Part shown: piece after piece, positions 44,222 to 54,111 of the stretch
Position numbering within the stretch: the first letter of the stretch is position 1
Layout: each line of letters starts with the position of its first letter
Source: Venturia oleaginea
Taxonomy: Eukaryota > Ascomycota > Dothideomycetes > Venturiales > Venturiaceae
Direction of reading: 5' to 3'
Assembly: GCA_013176395.1 (NCBI GenBank)
Contig: JABMLP010000016.1
Span: forward strand, 558,001 to 622,000
Length of the DNA: 64,000 bases
Program-made: the position numbers and the translations under genes
The notes under the pieces: generated by a model
What the model saw: the letters and a program-made list of their open reading frames with translations, nothing else
What the model was told of the DNA's origin: nothing
Databases searched by the model: none

Positions 44222-44633
44222 AACCACCATTCCTTTTCCTCTCCTCCACTTCAGCATAAAGTTCGTCAAGCAAACAAGTTGTTTTCTCCTTCGCTCTTTC
44301 TTCCGCCAGAGCGAGTACCTTTTTATTCCGACGAATACGAGCGGCAATCTCAGAAGCTTTCTGCTGAACCGTCTCCCATTCCTCCAGATCCTTCAGAATT
44401 TTACTTTTCATTTCTTCTTGAGTCCGATTAAGACTCTCCCACGACGTGTTAACACCCGATTTGCCACTCTTTGCGCACGATGCGCACTTGATGGATTTGG
44501 ACGACATAACAATGCAAGGCCTATTATGTTCAAGGCAGTCAAAACAAGGATGAATGGATAGTCTCCCTAAAGTGAGGATTTGCTTCGCCGCTCGATGTTT
44601 GCGAGAGGTTGAGTTGGCAAGACGGGAAGACAT
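44073..44633 (-). CDS. Antisense ORF at the Gypsy 3' end (186 aa)
   Basis: An uninterrupted minus-strand frame from ATG 44633 overlaps the last 149 bases of pol (chromodomain) on the opposite strand. It contains a four-cysteine cluster (CFDCLEHNRPC followed by CASC) that could bind zinc, then a long charged region likely to form a coiled coil (EEMKSKILKDLEEWETVQQK, EIAARIRRNKKVLALAEERA). I recall similar ORFs annotated as hypothetical proteins next to fungal chromoviral pol genes, but cannot verify this here. It is intact although the pol gene opposite it is broken. Function unknown; an origin as a captured or overprinted gene is conjecture. Confidence 0.6.
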   Translation of the reverse strand: MSSRLANSTSRKHRAAKQILTLGRLSIHPCFDCLEHNRPCIVMSSKSIKCASCAKSGKSGVNTSWESLNRTQEEMKSKILKDLEEWETVQQKASEIAARIRRNKKVLALAEERAKEKTTCLLDELYAEVEERKRNGGFTDGDLADPSFDFASLLGVTETSGMVDWSALGVSDGNPVELGESSSGAT

Positions 44634-44886
44634 TTTTTGGGGGTTTCGATTAAGGGGTTTCGGCGACACTTTAAGTAACCAAGTGCTGTGGGACCAGCTT
44701 ACTAAGGAGGGCTACGTTACGGATACTGTCACGTGGAACGTTTAGTGACATGTAACTTATGGCGCGTTTCCTTTATGATTAACGTAATCCACCATCGAGC
44801 GGTACACACCACCGAGCGGTACAAATTTTCGTATCCTCATCAATTACTCTATTATGCACCAATAAATCTCTCATTTTTAAATACTC

Positions 44887-46548
44887 CTATCTATATTTCT
44901 GACAGTTGATTGCAAAATGGTCACCACTGCGACAAATAAAACAAGTAATTACAATGTTCTCCTCTTCATTTGGTGGTCCTTCCTCACTATAAGGCTCTTG
45001 ATCAACCTGGTTACTGCTGATAACCGAAGCTTCTTTAGAAAGTTGACGTAAGCTTGAGCCCTCTGCAACAGTTAAAGCGCTTGATTGACTAAGATATCTC
45101 CCTTTTAGTTGCCTCTTTCGCTTCTGCCTCTCATTTGCAGCCCTTAATTTCTCATTTTCCGCAGCTAGTAAAGCGGCGCCTTGCATCGCGATCTGGCAGC
45201 CCTTGACAAGCTGATTAAGGGCCTGATCTGTTGGTGTTGGTGGACTTTTTGATCGTCTCTTAAGATAGCCTTTGATTGTAGCTACCTGCAGCTCTAACTG
45301 GGTTAGATTCTGAGGTGTTTCTGGTTGCCATTGCTCTTGGTTTGCGGCCAAAAGCGCTGTAGGGGTAGATGGCCTAATCTGGATGGTTGAAAGTACCTAA
45401 TCTGGATCAAAAGGTACGAGACCGGCAGCAGTGAAGCTGCGTTGAATATTGCTTAGTGTGAGGGCACTAATTCGAGCAATTTTAAAGGCGTGATAGAACT
45501 CAATTTTGTCGATATGATTTATACCAAGCCTCATATATTACGAGACTTGGTGGCTGTAGGTACGCTTGAGGACCAAAAAACAACCAATATCGAGAGGTTG
45601 AAGAAGATGTGATGAATGCGGTGGCATACAAAGAGTAATAATCATCTGGTCTGCACAAAATTGATCAAATTCTGGCGTTGCGTGGCTGCCGTGGCCATCC
45701 AGAATTAGTAGTCGATAACTACCAACCTTTCTTGCAGCTGTATTTGGCTCGAAAACCTCTTTTAACCAATGTAATCCAAGCTTGTCATTAGTCCATCCAT
45801 TTGTACTCGAAGCGATTGTCCAATCAGGCGGTAGATTGTTGTTTTCGTACCAAGATGATGTATGTACCTTGCCTTTGAAGATCACCATCGGCGGGAGGCT
45901 CCAACCCAGCGCATTGATCGATTCGATTGCCGTAACCCATTCGCGATCGCCAGGCTGGAATTGAGGGGGTCTGCCACGCCTATCTGAGGCAGTAACTACG
46001 CGTGAGGCATTTGCAATGCCCATTACAAAGCCAGTTTCGTCGAAGTTGTAGATATCGTTATTGAGGATGCCGTATTTAGCGGCTGTGTTTTGTACAAGCC
46101 GAAACCAGGCCCCAATAAGGGCTGGATCTTCGCATCTTGCCCTTTGATTATCGTAGCTGCGTGAATATCGCGATTTGAGGCTAGGGCGGCGGTTGATGTA
46201 TCGCTGAGGCCAATTGACATCGATTTTGCAATCTGAGCCTACACGCTGCTCGAGTACGATTTTTGCCGCATCGCGTACCCCAGTAACGGTCAATGGATCT
46301 CTTTCATCCATAGATAGTATCCAATCCTCAACGACCTCCTCTTCTGTATCCGTAAGCTTTTGGCAATTTGGGCGCGAATCGACGCGTGAAGCGCGTCCGC
46401 GAAGGCGGGAGGCAAGGGAAGTAAATGGGACAGAATAGGCATCAGCGGCCTTTCGAATACTTGGAAAATCGCCTTTCAAATAAGCGTCATGAGCAAGAAG
46501 TAGTTGACCCTCTTTCTGGGCCTTTGTATTGACTAGTTGTGGTGGCAT
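44887..46548 (-). pseudogene. pogo/Fot DDE transposase B with two nonsense codons
   Basis: A single frame of 554 codons from ATG 46548 is broken only by TAA at 45538 and TAG at 45397. It has the helix-turn-helix (IRKAADAYSVPFTSLASRL), the CENP-B-like domain, NFDETGFVMG, LLILDGHGSHAT and PHSSHLLQPLDIG (the three catalytic Asp residues), a basic segment (LRAANERQKRKRQLK) and a C-terminal zinc knuckle CFICRSGDHFAINC. Both stops sit where CAA and CAG codons are expected (VS.YMRLG and PFDPD.VLS), so C-to-T changes explain them. The rest of the frame is undamaged, so this copy was active recently in evolutionary terms. Confidence 0.85.
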
Positions 46549-46607
46549 TGTGGCTTAATCGATGAGGATACGAAAATGTGTACCGCTCGGTGGTGTGTAC
46601 CGCTCGA

Positions 46608-48011
46608 TCACGGGTTGGCCAGAATTGACGGCGCACAGACCGCCTCAATATGTGATTTTAGAGTAATGTACAGATATCACCACAAAGCGCTTTGAATTCG
46701 CACTTGAGGCTGCTCAATAATTGATCTACAGCGCTGGGGCATCTCCCTCATGCGGTCACGAATTTGTTTAAGTGTAATACGGTCCCATTCTGCCTGAATA
46801 TCTGCCTTGAATTGGGCCACCGTTGTCCACTTTCTACCAACCAATCTACCCTTCATGATGTTCCAACAAGCTTCTATAGAGTTCAAATCTGGTGAATCTG
46901 GAGGGTGGGTGAGTAATAAGAGATCTGCTTCGCGTTTAAGGAGGGCTGGAGGTGAGTTTAGTGAGTTGATTCCGTGCGATGGATCGCCATCCTCCTGTAG
47001 CCAGTATCTGCACTTGTGCTTTGCCTCCAAGTCCTGTATAGCCTTAATATGTTGTGGCAGTATCTTTTCAGCGTAAAAGACATGCGACATGCAGTTTCCT
47101 TTTGGTGTAGCATCCTGTTTTGCCTTCCAGTCATCGTAGACCTTGCAGCGCTCTGCAAAGGCAGTATCCAGCTCGTACTTGAGTTGCTTAGGCTTGGTAG
47201 GAGCCCGCTGCTTCTCTGAGGGCTCAACAGGATCTTTGTAGAATATGAGGCTACCTTTGTGGTTGTAGTTGACTCCGCCGGCGACGTGGATTGTGATGTC
47301 TAAACCTGTGCCTTTTGACTCATTTATAGACTTTTCTTGCCCGGGTTTACGTAGCTCGTACTCGGGCTCTTCCATCAGCTGCTTTGACTGGAAGTGAGCC
47401 TCGCCTGTGAACCAAATGCGAGACCAAAAGCCTGAAATCGTGGCGGTGAGGTGTTCTTGGCCGTACTGACGGCGGAGGGCTTGATTCTTTTTGCTAATTC
47501 TCTTTTGAAACTTCTTTTTGAATCGTTTGGCTCCTATCTGATTGGCGTGGCGACGTAAAGTTCGTGGTGCGGCTTCCAAATTGAGTTCTTCGACTTGATC
47601 TCGGTAGCCCATCTCGTGTGTTGGGTCATCTTGGTCAATTATCTTCTCTAAATCAGAGGCAGATACCAAGCCTTTTCTTCCTAAGATAGAACTCCTCTTT
47701 CTTGTTGTTCTAAGCGCTTTATTGCCCCAATCTTCTCGGTTTTTCCGCCATCTACGGCCGGTGGGAGTTGGGATGTTGATTCCAGTAAGGTGGAAAATAG
47801 ATCTAAAGCTAGAGGAGGGACTAGCGGAGTCAAGGGCTTGAAAAAATCGATTTCGCTTCACGGTATCATATTCTCGACGATCAGTCTTTGGTAGCTTCTT
47901 TTTCGGCGTTGTGGGAGCCATAATGTGGTGGTTTATATGGAATCTACGTGTTGTTTTAGAGATCGGATGAAGGTCAGGGGTCTGTGCGCCGTCAATTCCG
48001 GCCAACCCGTG
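46608..48011 (-). mobile_element. Tc1/mariner element inside the right terminus of pogo B
   Basis: About 1.40 kb with inverted termini CACGGGTTGGCC and AATTGACGGCGCACAGACC at both ends (one base more at the right end, one mismatch). The interrupted pogo terminus shows that the duplicated target is GA or AT (two registers fit), not the usual TA. It carries one transposase gene on the minus strand. Confidence 0.8.
46677..47921 (-). CDS. Tc1/mariner (IS630-type) transposase, first catalytic Asp replaced (414 aa)
   Basis: Full-length open frame from ATG 47921, which lies just inside the terminal repeat; an in-frame extension to 48005 only reads through the repeat. The N-terminal part has a paired helix-turn-helix region (SSFRSIFHLTGINIPTPTGRRW). 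The catalytic core has WFTGEAHF near residues 170-177, where the family has WFTDEAHF: the first Asp is Gly (residue 173). The second Asp (WLQEDGDPSHG) and the third acidic residue (HPPDSPDLNSIEACWNIMKG) are intact. Loss of the first Asp should abolish catalysis, so the copy is probably dead despite its open frame. Confidence 0.85.
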   Translation of the reverse strand: MAPTTPKKKLPKTDRREYDTVKRNRFFQALDSASPSSSFRSIFHLTGINIPTPTGRRWRKNREDWGNKALRTTRKRSSILGRKGLVSASDLEKIIDQDDPTHEMGYRDQVEELNLEAAPRTLRRHANQIGAKRFKKKFQKRISKKNQALRRQYGQEHLTATISGFWSRIWFTGEAHFQSKQLMEEPEYELRKPGQEKSINESKGTGLDITIHVAGGVNYNHKGSLIFYKDPVEPSEKQRAPTKPKQLKYELDTAFAERCKVYDDWKAKQDATPKGNCMSHVFYAEKILPQHIKAIQDLEAKHKCRYWLQEDGDPSHGINSLNSPPALLKREADLLLLTHPPDSPDLNSIEACWNIMKGRLVGRKWTTVAQFKADIQAEWDRITLKQIRDRMREMPQRCRSIIEQPQVRIQSALW

Positions 48012-48423
48012 GATGGTGGATTACGTTAGTAAGTTATTACACGGGATCGGGAGGATCATGTGAACGCTCGAGCCTTGGCAAAGCGAGCGCTCGACACGCT
48101 CGATGCGCTCGATTGCGAGCACCACGAGCGCAGGATTTCTTAGGAGATGGATCTCTATATATAGGAAGAGACTCTGCTCCCTCAGTGTCTCGTATCTTCA
48201 CTCTCTAGTTACTTCGCTATTGCTTTTAGTTACTTAGCACAATTCACGACTCTTATATCTTGCAAGATTCGCTTCACTTGTTTGATACGATATTGTCGCC
48301 CCGGACCACTTGAACCCTACTGTACGGATTAGCCAAATCCAGCTAGATTACTTTGAGCCATAGCCTCTGCGTAACACTTAGCCCTTGTAAACTATTACCA
48401 CCATACTACCGGCCAACGTGACG

Positions 48424-49312
48424 GGCTATGCGGCGGATACCAGAATATACGCTACAATCCGACATCGGATTGTTACTTAATCGCCTAGTCGCCCTGGCCT
48501 CACTCGTCCGCGCGGCGGACTGTTGAGAGGCCTGGTGATTAACAAAGGTTAGACTGCAACTGTTGGAAGCTACAAACGCACGAACTACACGAATACGAGC
48601 TTCAAAAGATAATGAATTGCATGACTTCAAAAGCTAGGAATCTACAGCATATTTAAGTCATTTGAGTACCCTCAATTCATGCATTGATGCATGAACTTTG
48701 ATGCATCAAGTACACATCAGAAACGGGGTCTTAAAACGATCCTGAAACCCAACAGCAACACCCTGGGCATTCCTCATCAGGACTGATAGGGCGCTCGACA
48801 GGGTTCACTGAAGCCATCAGCTCATCCTCGCTTCAAAAGGAGGGGAAGGAGGATCTCCTACGTTTCCATCGTCTTAACTGATCCCAACTCGTCATTCCGA
48901 GCTCTTTCTTGGACCCGTGTCCCGGCCTGATGCTGTTGTGTGGCGAATGGACAGTTGCGTGATATTGGGAATGAAGCAAAAGACATGGGTATTGCAAGAT
49001 TTCCTGGGCTCGTATTTCAAATTCCTAACGTGCTTCAAGACCCTCGTGCAAGTGCTTTGGGTTGAAGGTGAGGTCGCAATCGCGGGGCAGAGAAGATATC
49101 CTGCGGCACGGAAATTCGCATAGCCTGATTGGTGAGAAAGGCTGTGTACTTTTCGTGAAAAACGAACATGTGAATTGATGAAGAGATGGCCGTGTCCTCA
49201 ACCATTCTTGCTCACCTTGTCTTATTGGAGTGCCGAAGAGACCGAAGGGAAGCTTCTTGCATCGAGAATAATCATATACTCTACATTTTCATTCCATTGT
49301 CCAATACGTCCA
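48424..49312. other. Intergenic between the transposon block and Gpi11
   Basis: Contains a short ATGCATGAA-type direct repeat around 48678-48710. I see no gene with a domain or convincing splice sites. Confidence 0.4.
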
Positions 49313-50108
49313 TCACGGCCCCAAATCCATAACTTTCCCCCTCAACAACGATCCTCCCAATGCCTTGCCCAAAGTCCATCCCAAATACGCTCCCGTCAAG
49401 ATAGTGACCGGCCATTTCTGCCACTCTCTATCCCAATCCAAGGGGATTGGCACCGCACCCAACCACGCTCCAACGCAAGCGCCCAATGCAGCACCAAAGA
49501 CCTCATCAACAGGTACCGCAAGTCTAGCGATCTCCTTCCATTTCTCCGTTTCAACGCCATGCGTATAGATAAGTGGAAGGCCGGTTAGAAGCGCAAGATG
49601 CGCAGCGCAGAGGAGGGTATGCGGCATATGTGTCGTCAAAGGTGCGCCGAAGAGTATGAGAATGAAGGTGAGGAGGGGCGTCCCAAAGGTAACAGAGAGG
49701 ATAAGGGAGATCAAAGATGGCTGTAGATGGTATAATTAGCTTTTCCCTCTCCCCACAAATGAGGAGTTAATATAAGCATACAACAATTTTGCTAGACCAA
49801 TTCGCTGCCTTCTTCCTGCTCCCGAATACTTTCTTCTCTGCTGGTTTCTGGGCTGATGCTGGAGAGGTTGTGCCCGCTGGTGGTAGACATAGTACCAGGT
49901 ATGCGACTTGCAGGATGCTCAGTGGTAGGAGCAGTATATACAATGATCGCACTGAGTTTGCGACTATCGATTGGAAGCTGAAGATGTATGATGAGAGGAG
50001 GAGGATGGGATGAATGTGCGTGTATAGCTTTGCGGTATCGTTGTCTAGATGTTTTATCGGGAGAGCGCGCGGTTTCTCCGTCTTTTGGACCGGACCTGTG
50101 GAACTCAT
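49313..50108 (-). CDS. GPI11: GPI biosynthesis protein Gpi11/PIG-F (two exons, 244 aa)
   Basis: ER membrane protein that helps attach ethanolamine phosphate to the glycosylphosphatidylinositol anchor together with Gpi7 and Gpi13. Exons 49782-50108 and 49313-49720 join in phase 0 (61-nt intron). The start MSSTGPVQKTEK at 50108 was chosen over an upstream in-frame Met at 50168 because it begins the conserved part. Hydrophobic helices are evident (IHPILLLSSYIFSF, SLYILLLPLSILQVAYLVL, FILILFGAPL, HTLLCAAHLALLTGL, ALGACVGAWLGAV, TILTGAYLGWTLGKALGG). PIPLDWDREWQKWPVTILTGAYLG is the PIG-F family signature. Length and helix number fit the family. Confidence 0.9.
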
Positions 50109-50616
50109 TGCGGAGTTTAGAGAGACTGAGGTTCTATTGTGATTGTCGTCGTAATCACCGCATGGCATGGAGGTTGTGTAGTAAGTGTATCAAAACTTGA
50201 AGTGACGTGTTCAGGGACACAAATTGGTTTCGGCAATTCTCCATCTTGGCAGCCTCGCCGAACGAATTGGCCTTGCTTCATTACTTCCTATATCAATTGT
50301 TATCATATCATTGTCTTTGATCAAGAACTTTACGTATTGCCTTTCCTGGCAATTCTAGAGACCCAAACGGTCAGGAATTGTAAGAGACCGATCACTTGGT
50401 CGAAGCTACAAATGGCTTGAAGAGCTTGTCAGAGGAGCCTTTGATTCAAAGGCCAAGTTGGTATCATGAAACTGTACTCCATTTGTGTTTACATGCCATA
50501 GCAAGGATCTTCTTCAATGCTTCTCGTCCACCCATTTTGGACGCCATATCTGTCATGAGCTCATGACATACATATCGATCATCAGATACAATTCCACATA
50601 ATATCGATTCAATCCC
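50109..50616. other. Intergenic, promoter of Gpi11 and 3' flank of translin
   Basis: No gene is seen. Gpi11 and translin are on the same strand, so this holds the translin terminator region and the Gpi11 promoter. Confidence 0.45.
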
Positions 50617-51602
50617 TCATTGCGTACTCTCCTCCTCCTTAGGAACCAGACCCCTCAAACTCAAATCATACACCACGTCCTCAACCTCTTTGACCCTATA
50701 CTTCAACGCATCAACCCTCTTCCTCAACGTGTCATTCTTCAGATTCAGAATCTGGAATCCAGAGAACACATCCTTGATAAATTGCGCAATCTGTAATGGT
50801 CTCCTGAAGTCCTGAAGTGTGACGGAATTTCTAGCGAGACGGGCGAGTTCGTCAGTTAGGGATACGAGAGCAAGGAGGTATTCTTCGATTGTGATGTGGA
50901 AGGCATCGCGGTCTTTGAGGTTTGTTGGGACTGTTCAGATGTCTTAGTTGTGGGCTTTCCAGAATAATTGGAACGGGAGGGGAAACGAACTCTGCATAGC
51001 AGCACCAATCTGCTCAATCGTGAAAAGTTGGCCAGTCTCGCCACTTTCATGTAGACCACCGAGCCATCCCGTGAAGAGAACGGAGAAGATCTAAGCACTC
51101 ATCAGCATGCTGTCGTCTCATTGCCCATAAACAGCACGCACCACATCCTGGATTTTGTTTGTCCACATGGAATTCCATTTGTAGTATGGCTGTGTCGAAG
51201 CCTGTTCTGCCAATGTCCTGATCGTCTTGAATTGTCCTTGAAGCTCTGCTTCCGCTGCTTTTACCACGCTGGCAGCTATAAGAGTCAGACGAGTACGGCG
51301 AATGCAGGTTTGTAGGAGAACGCACTCTTCGCACTTGGTGTAGAATGGACGCGTGAAAGGATTGAATTTGTTGTTCGAGCTACAAATTTTCATTGGTATA
51401 CCGTCCTATTGATACAGGCCTTTTGGGTAATTACCTTGCTTCTCAAGCTCTTGGACGAGGTCGCGAATGCTCTATTGCGACAATCAGAAACCAAAACAAG
51501 CCAGAAGATAGGGAATCAATATACATCTCTGAACACCTTGTCATCGTCTATCTTCGATTGGAGGCCCTCGAAAATGGCCGGATCGACCATACATTGAGCC
51601 AT
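50617..51602 (-). CDS. Translin (six exons, 234 aa)
   Basis: Single-strand nucleic-acid-binding protein; with TRAX it forms the C3PO RNase, which processes small RNAs and tRNA fragments. Exons are 51537-51602, 51435-51471, 51326-51379, 51142-51275, 50991-51090 and 50617-50930, all phases closed. The third exon could instead end nine bases earlier (at 51335), as GTGCG occurs twice. Family features: MVDPAIFEGLQSKID, IRDLVQELEKQ, NSILSRVHSTP, PYYKWNSMWTNKIQDV, LFTGWLGGLHESGETGQLFTIE, and the strongly conserved DRDAFHITIEEYLLALVSLTDEL, GFQILNLKNDTLRKRVDALKY and EVEDVVYDLSLRGL. The length equals that of animal translins. I see no TRAX gene in the window. Confidence 0.92.
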
Positions 51603-51867
51603 GGTGGTGATGTGATTAGGTCGTGTCGGTTACCAAATCGAGGAAAGCTTTTTAGCCTGACGCGGTCGATAGCACGAGATCAGGTGGGCATAATCGATTT
51701 CATGAAAGGTTTCACGATTAATACTCATGATTTTTGGGACAATGACACGAACTGGCTTTCTATGTTAAGTCTTTAAAGAGCCTCCATACACTATGTAATC
51801 CACGATCAAATTGTAAAAACAGAATCTAGCCTCTAAACTCTCCACATCAAGCCCATCCGATTTGCTT

Positions 51868-52440
51868 TCAGAACGCAGGATTTACCCCCTTATAACTCGA
51901 ATCTCTCTCCCACTCAGCAAGGAAACACCCGGGCCATTTATTCTTCGGCGCCCTCCTCTCATCCTCCACACCCTGCATCGTTACCCCATCCCCAATTACT
52001 TTCTCCACCTCAAGCCTAGGAAATACCTTTTCAATGCCCTCTCTCATCTCCTCCGGCATCATCCTATCAATCTCCGGTCTCCAGAAATCATACAAGACAG
52101 CTAGTCTGACAAGCTTAGCCAAAGCATTTATTCGTTCTGCAATTTCACTAGAAGTATGAAGGGCAATGGCAATCCATACACTCTAACATCTTCATGAGAG
52201 ACACCGAGGGCTTCGAGATAAGCAACAGCTATATCTCCACCGTTGACTTCGAAGCGTTCGTGGATGTGGTTTTTGCAGGCTGAGATGTCATGGTAAAGAC
52301 ATGCTGCGAAGAGGAGGTCGAGTTTAAGTTGGTTTGCGTAACCTGAGCTTGAGCAGTATGATTTGCTTATTGCGTAGATGAAGACTTTTACCGTGTGGTT
52401 TAGCAAAGCTGGTGGGTAGTAGGAGGTGCATTATCCCATG
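51868..52440 (-). pseudogene. HD-domain metal-dependent hydrolase, frameshifted and 5'-truncated
   Basis: Frame 52128-52440 encodes LNHTVKVFIYA and LDLLFAACLYHDIS, with the HD dyad of the superfamily, then ERFEVNGGDIAVAYLEALGVSHEDV. One or two bases later in another frame comes VWIAIALHTSSEIAERINALAKLVRLAVLYDFW, the expected continuation, running to the stop at 51868. No splice pair joins the frames, so an indel near 52175 breaks the gene. The N-terminus is also missing: family similarity ends at about 52440, where G-rich unrelated sequence starts. The closest kind I know is the fungal cyanamide-hydratase-like HD family; the substrate cannot be told. Confidence 0.65.
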
Positions 52441-53014
52441 TTTGGCGCGAGACGGGGCTGTTTAACATCGAAAAATGAGCGGGAAGGAGGAGGACCACCC
52501 CCGGTACAGGGACAAAGGGCAGGGGTGATAGGGAGAAAAAAGGCAGGTTAAGGGTAGGAGGGTATTCTGGTGATGTGAGTTGGGGGGACGACGGACCACG
52601 GCAGGTTAAGGCATGGTATATACGGGGGATAGGAAATATCCGTACATGACGGTTCTTATGTGAAACGACAGCAGATTTTAGGCAGAGGACACGGCTCAGG
52701 AGCCGTAGAGGAACTGTACTGGCGGGAGTAGGATAGATGACCCGGGTAGTAAAGTAGGGGGCATAGTAAGAGTAGGTGTACGGCCAAGTCGAGAGACGTC
52801 AAGATAGCGAAGGGACCGGACCGTTGATGGCCCCCTTACGCACTGTATGGATTCCGCTCAGGATATATCCGAGAGGCTTTTTCATCCCAGAGAGTTGGGT
52901 TTTTGCGATTGTAGATAGAGATTGTGGGCACACGGCACAGCAGCCATTACATACCACGTAAAATCTGATTATTGTTATTATATAATGACATTCAAACCTT
53001 TCTGTTGGAGCATA
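52441..53014. other. Purine-rich stretch of foreign character, holding an ankyrin/NACHT gene fragment
   Basis: From 52441 to about 52780 the plus strand is strongly G- and A-rich with few pyrimidine runs, unlike its neighbours. At 52875-52938 it carries a 64-bp block, 61 of 64 bases identical to the complement of 18250-18313 (coding for FFIPESWVFAIVDRDCGH). I see no complete gene. Confidence 0.55.
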
Positions 53015-53600
53015 TTAGTAAGGCTTCCCTCGCCTCCGACGCAGGTAAATGAAGACTGACCGTCTGTGGTACCATGATAGCCCATCTAGACTTAATGTTG
53101 CATCTCTCAAAAAGAAAACCCAGCCATGAAATTCAGGCATGAGGTCGTCAAAATCTGTCGAGTTGTACGCTTGCATCGAGCCACAAAGACAGTACTTCTT
53201 TTTGACAGTATACGACACCCCTCGAACGCATCTCCCGTCTTCTCCGATAACCATAACAACCGTTGTGTCCCCTTCCTCCAAGGTTTGGAAGCGAGCAGTT
53301 GTAGTGTCCTCGTATGCTATGTCATCACCTTTGTCTTTCACAAACTGACTGAAAAGTTTGTTTGAACGGCAGTAGTGGAGACATAAGTCTGCTCCTCACG
53401 TATTTCGAATGCCGACGTAGTTCTCCCGGGTCCAAGGATTTAGCGTCAGGGTCGCAATTGGCCGTTCTTTTCCTAAGGTAGCCAAATATCAGAAGAAGAG
53501 AATCGCGAATCTGTAATTGTAGAAAGTCAAAATGGCGATCGCTAGGAGATATGTATAGTAAGATACCATCTGAGAGGGTTGTGAATGCGAAAAAGATCAA
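53015..53600 (-). CDS. Unrecognised spliced gene (at least three exons)
   Basis: Exon 53015-53348 joins 53400-53472 (GTGAGG donor, CTTTTCAG acceptor), and this joins an exon ending at 53567 (GTATCT donor, CCTTAG acceptor); all phases agree. The result reads TTLSDGKERPIATLTLNPWTRENYVGIRNTQF, then a charged region and YCLCGSMQAYNSTDFDDL, ending in RRRRGKPY. It is not a family I can name. The 5' start is unclear: the first exon has no ATG before an in-frame stop upstream (about 53605), so either another exon exists or the gene is truncated. The coherent joins argue for real coding sequence. Confidence 0.4.
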
Positions 53601-54111
53601 GTTGTTTTGGTTTCAGATCCACCACTTCTCAGGATAAAGTGTGATTTGGTTGTTTAAGAGAGTAGGTCGCATGCCGCTATATGGTGGCTCGAGAAACTCC
53701 ACTTACGTTTGATTTCACAGTTGACATGCAGTGAGCTGGCGGTGTGCTAGCAGACCACAGATGGCCATCAATAATTGTCTTTCATATCTCTTCGCAAGAA
53801 TCTGAACACCGTCGAGGGCTTGTACAGCATGATTAGTTTCTTGCCATATCCTCGTTTCTCGATTGTCCGGAAGTTGCCAGCATGTCTCTTTCAGGAAAGT
53901 CAGTTATGCAGATATTCATTGAATGCCACTGAAAGAGAAAAGTACTCCTACGCATTCCAGGCATCCTCTTGTAAAGCCAGGTTTCGCTCAAAGTCTAGTC
54001 GCAGTATAATTATACAAGCTGCCGCGAGGGTCGCAGCTATCAAGTAGTCCCATATTTGAACTTTCGTTCTATCGTCGATGCCTCCCTCATCCTCATGTCA
54101 ATCCTACTATT
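53601..54111. other. Intergenic, no supported gene
   Basis: A plus-strand frame at 53775-54047 lacks any domain. This is the 3' flank of MIC10. Confidence 0.4.

Larger units (their letters stand above)
44782..48026 (-). mobile_element. pogo/Fot element B, interrupted by Tc1/mariner
   Basis: Inverted termini ACGTAATCCACCATCGAGCG (left) and its inverse (right, 48026), flanked by TA. The right terminus is split after GTACCGCTCGA by the mariner insertion and resumes TGGTGGATTACGT. The element without the insert is about 1.84 kb. A second internal GAGCGGTACA motif occurs near both ends. Confidence 0.85.
41460..48423 (+). mobile_element. 5'-truncated Gypsy (Ty3) chromovirus with nested insertions in its 3' LTR
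   Basis: Holds pol from reverse transcriptase to a chromodomain, an antisense ORF and a 3' LTR, but no gag, protease or 5' LTR. The LTR is interrupted by pogo B (44782-48026), which is interrupted by a Tc1/mariner element (46608-48011). Confidence 0.8.
44727..48423 (+). repeat. Gypsy 3' LTR (about 450 bp net) with nested elements
   Basis: Starts TGTCACGTGGAACG and ends CCAACGTGACG, a terminal inversion (TGTCACGT/ACGTGAC) with a changed last base. After pogo B the LTR has TATATATAGGAAGAG, a likely TATA element, and a CT-rich leader. The LTR part totals 55 bases on the left and about 395 on the right of pogo B. Confidence 0.65.
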
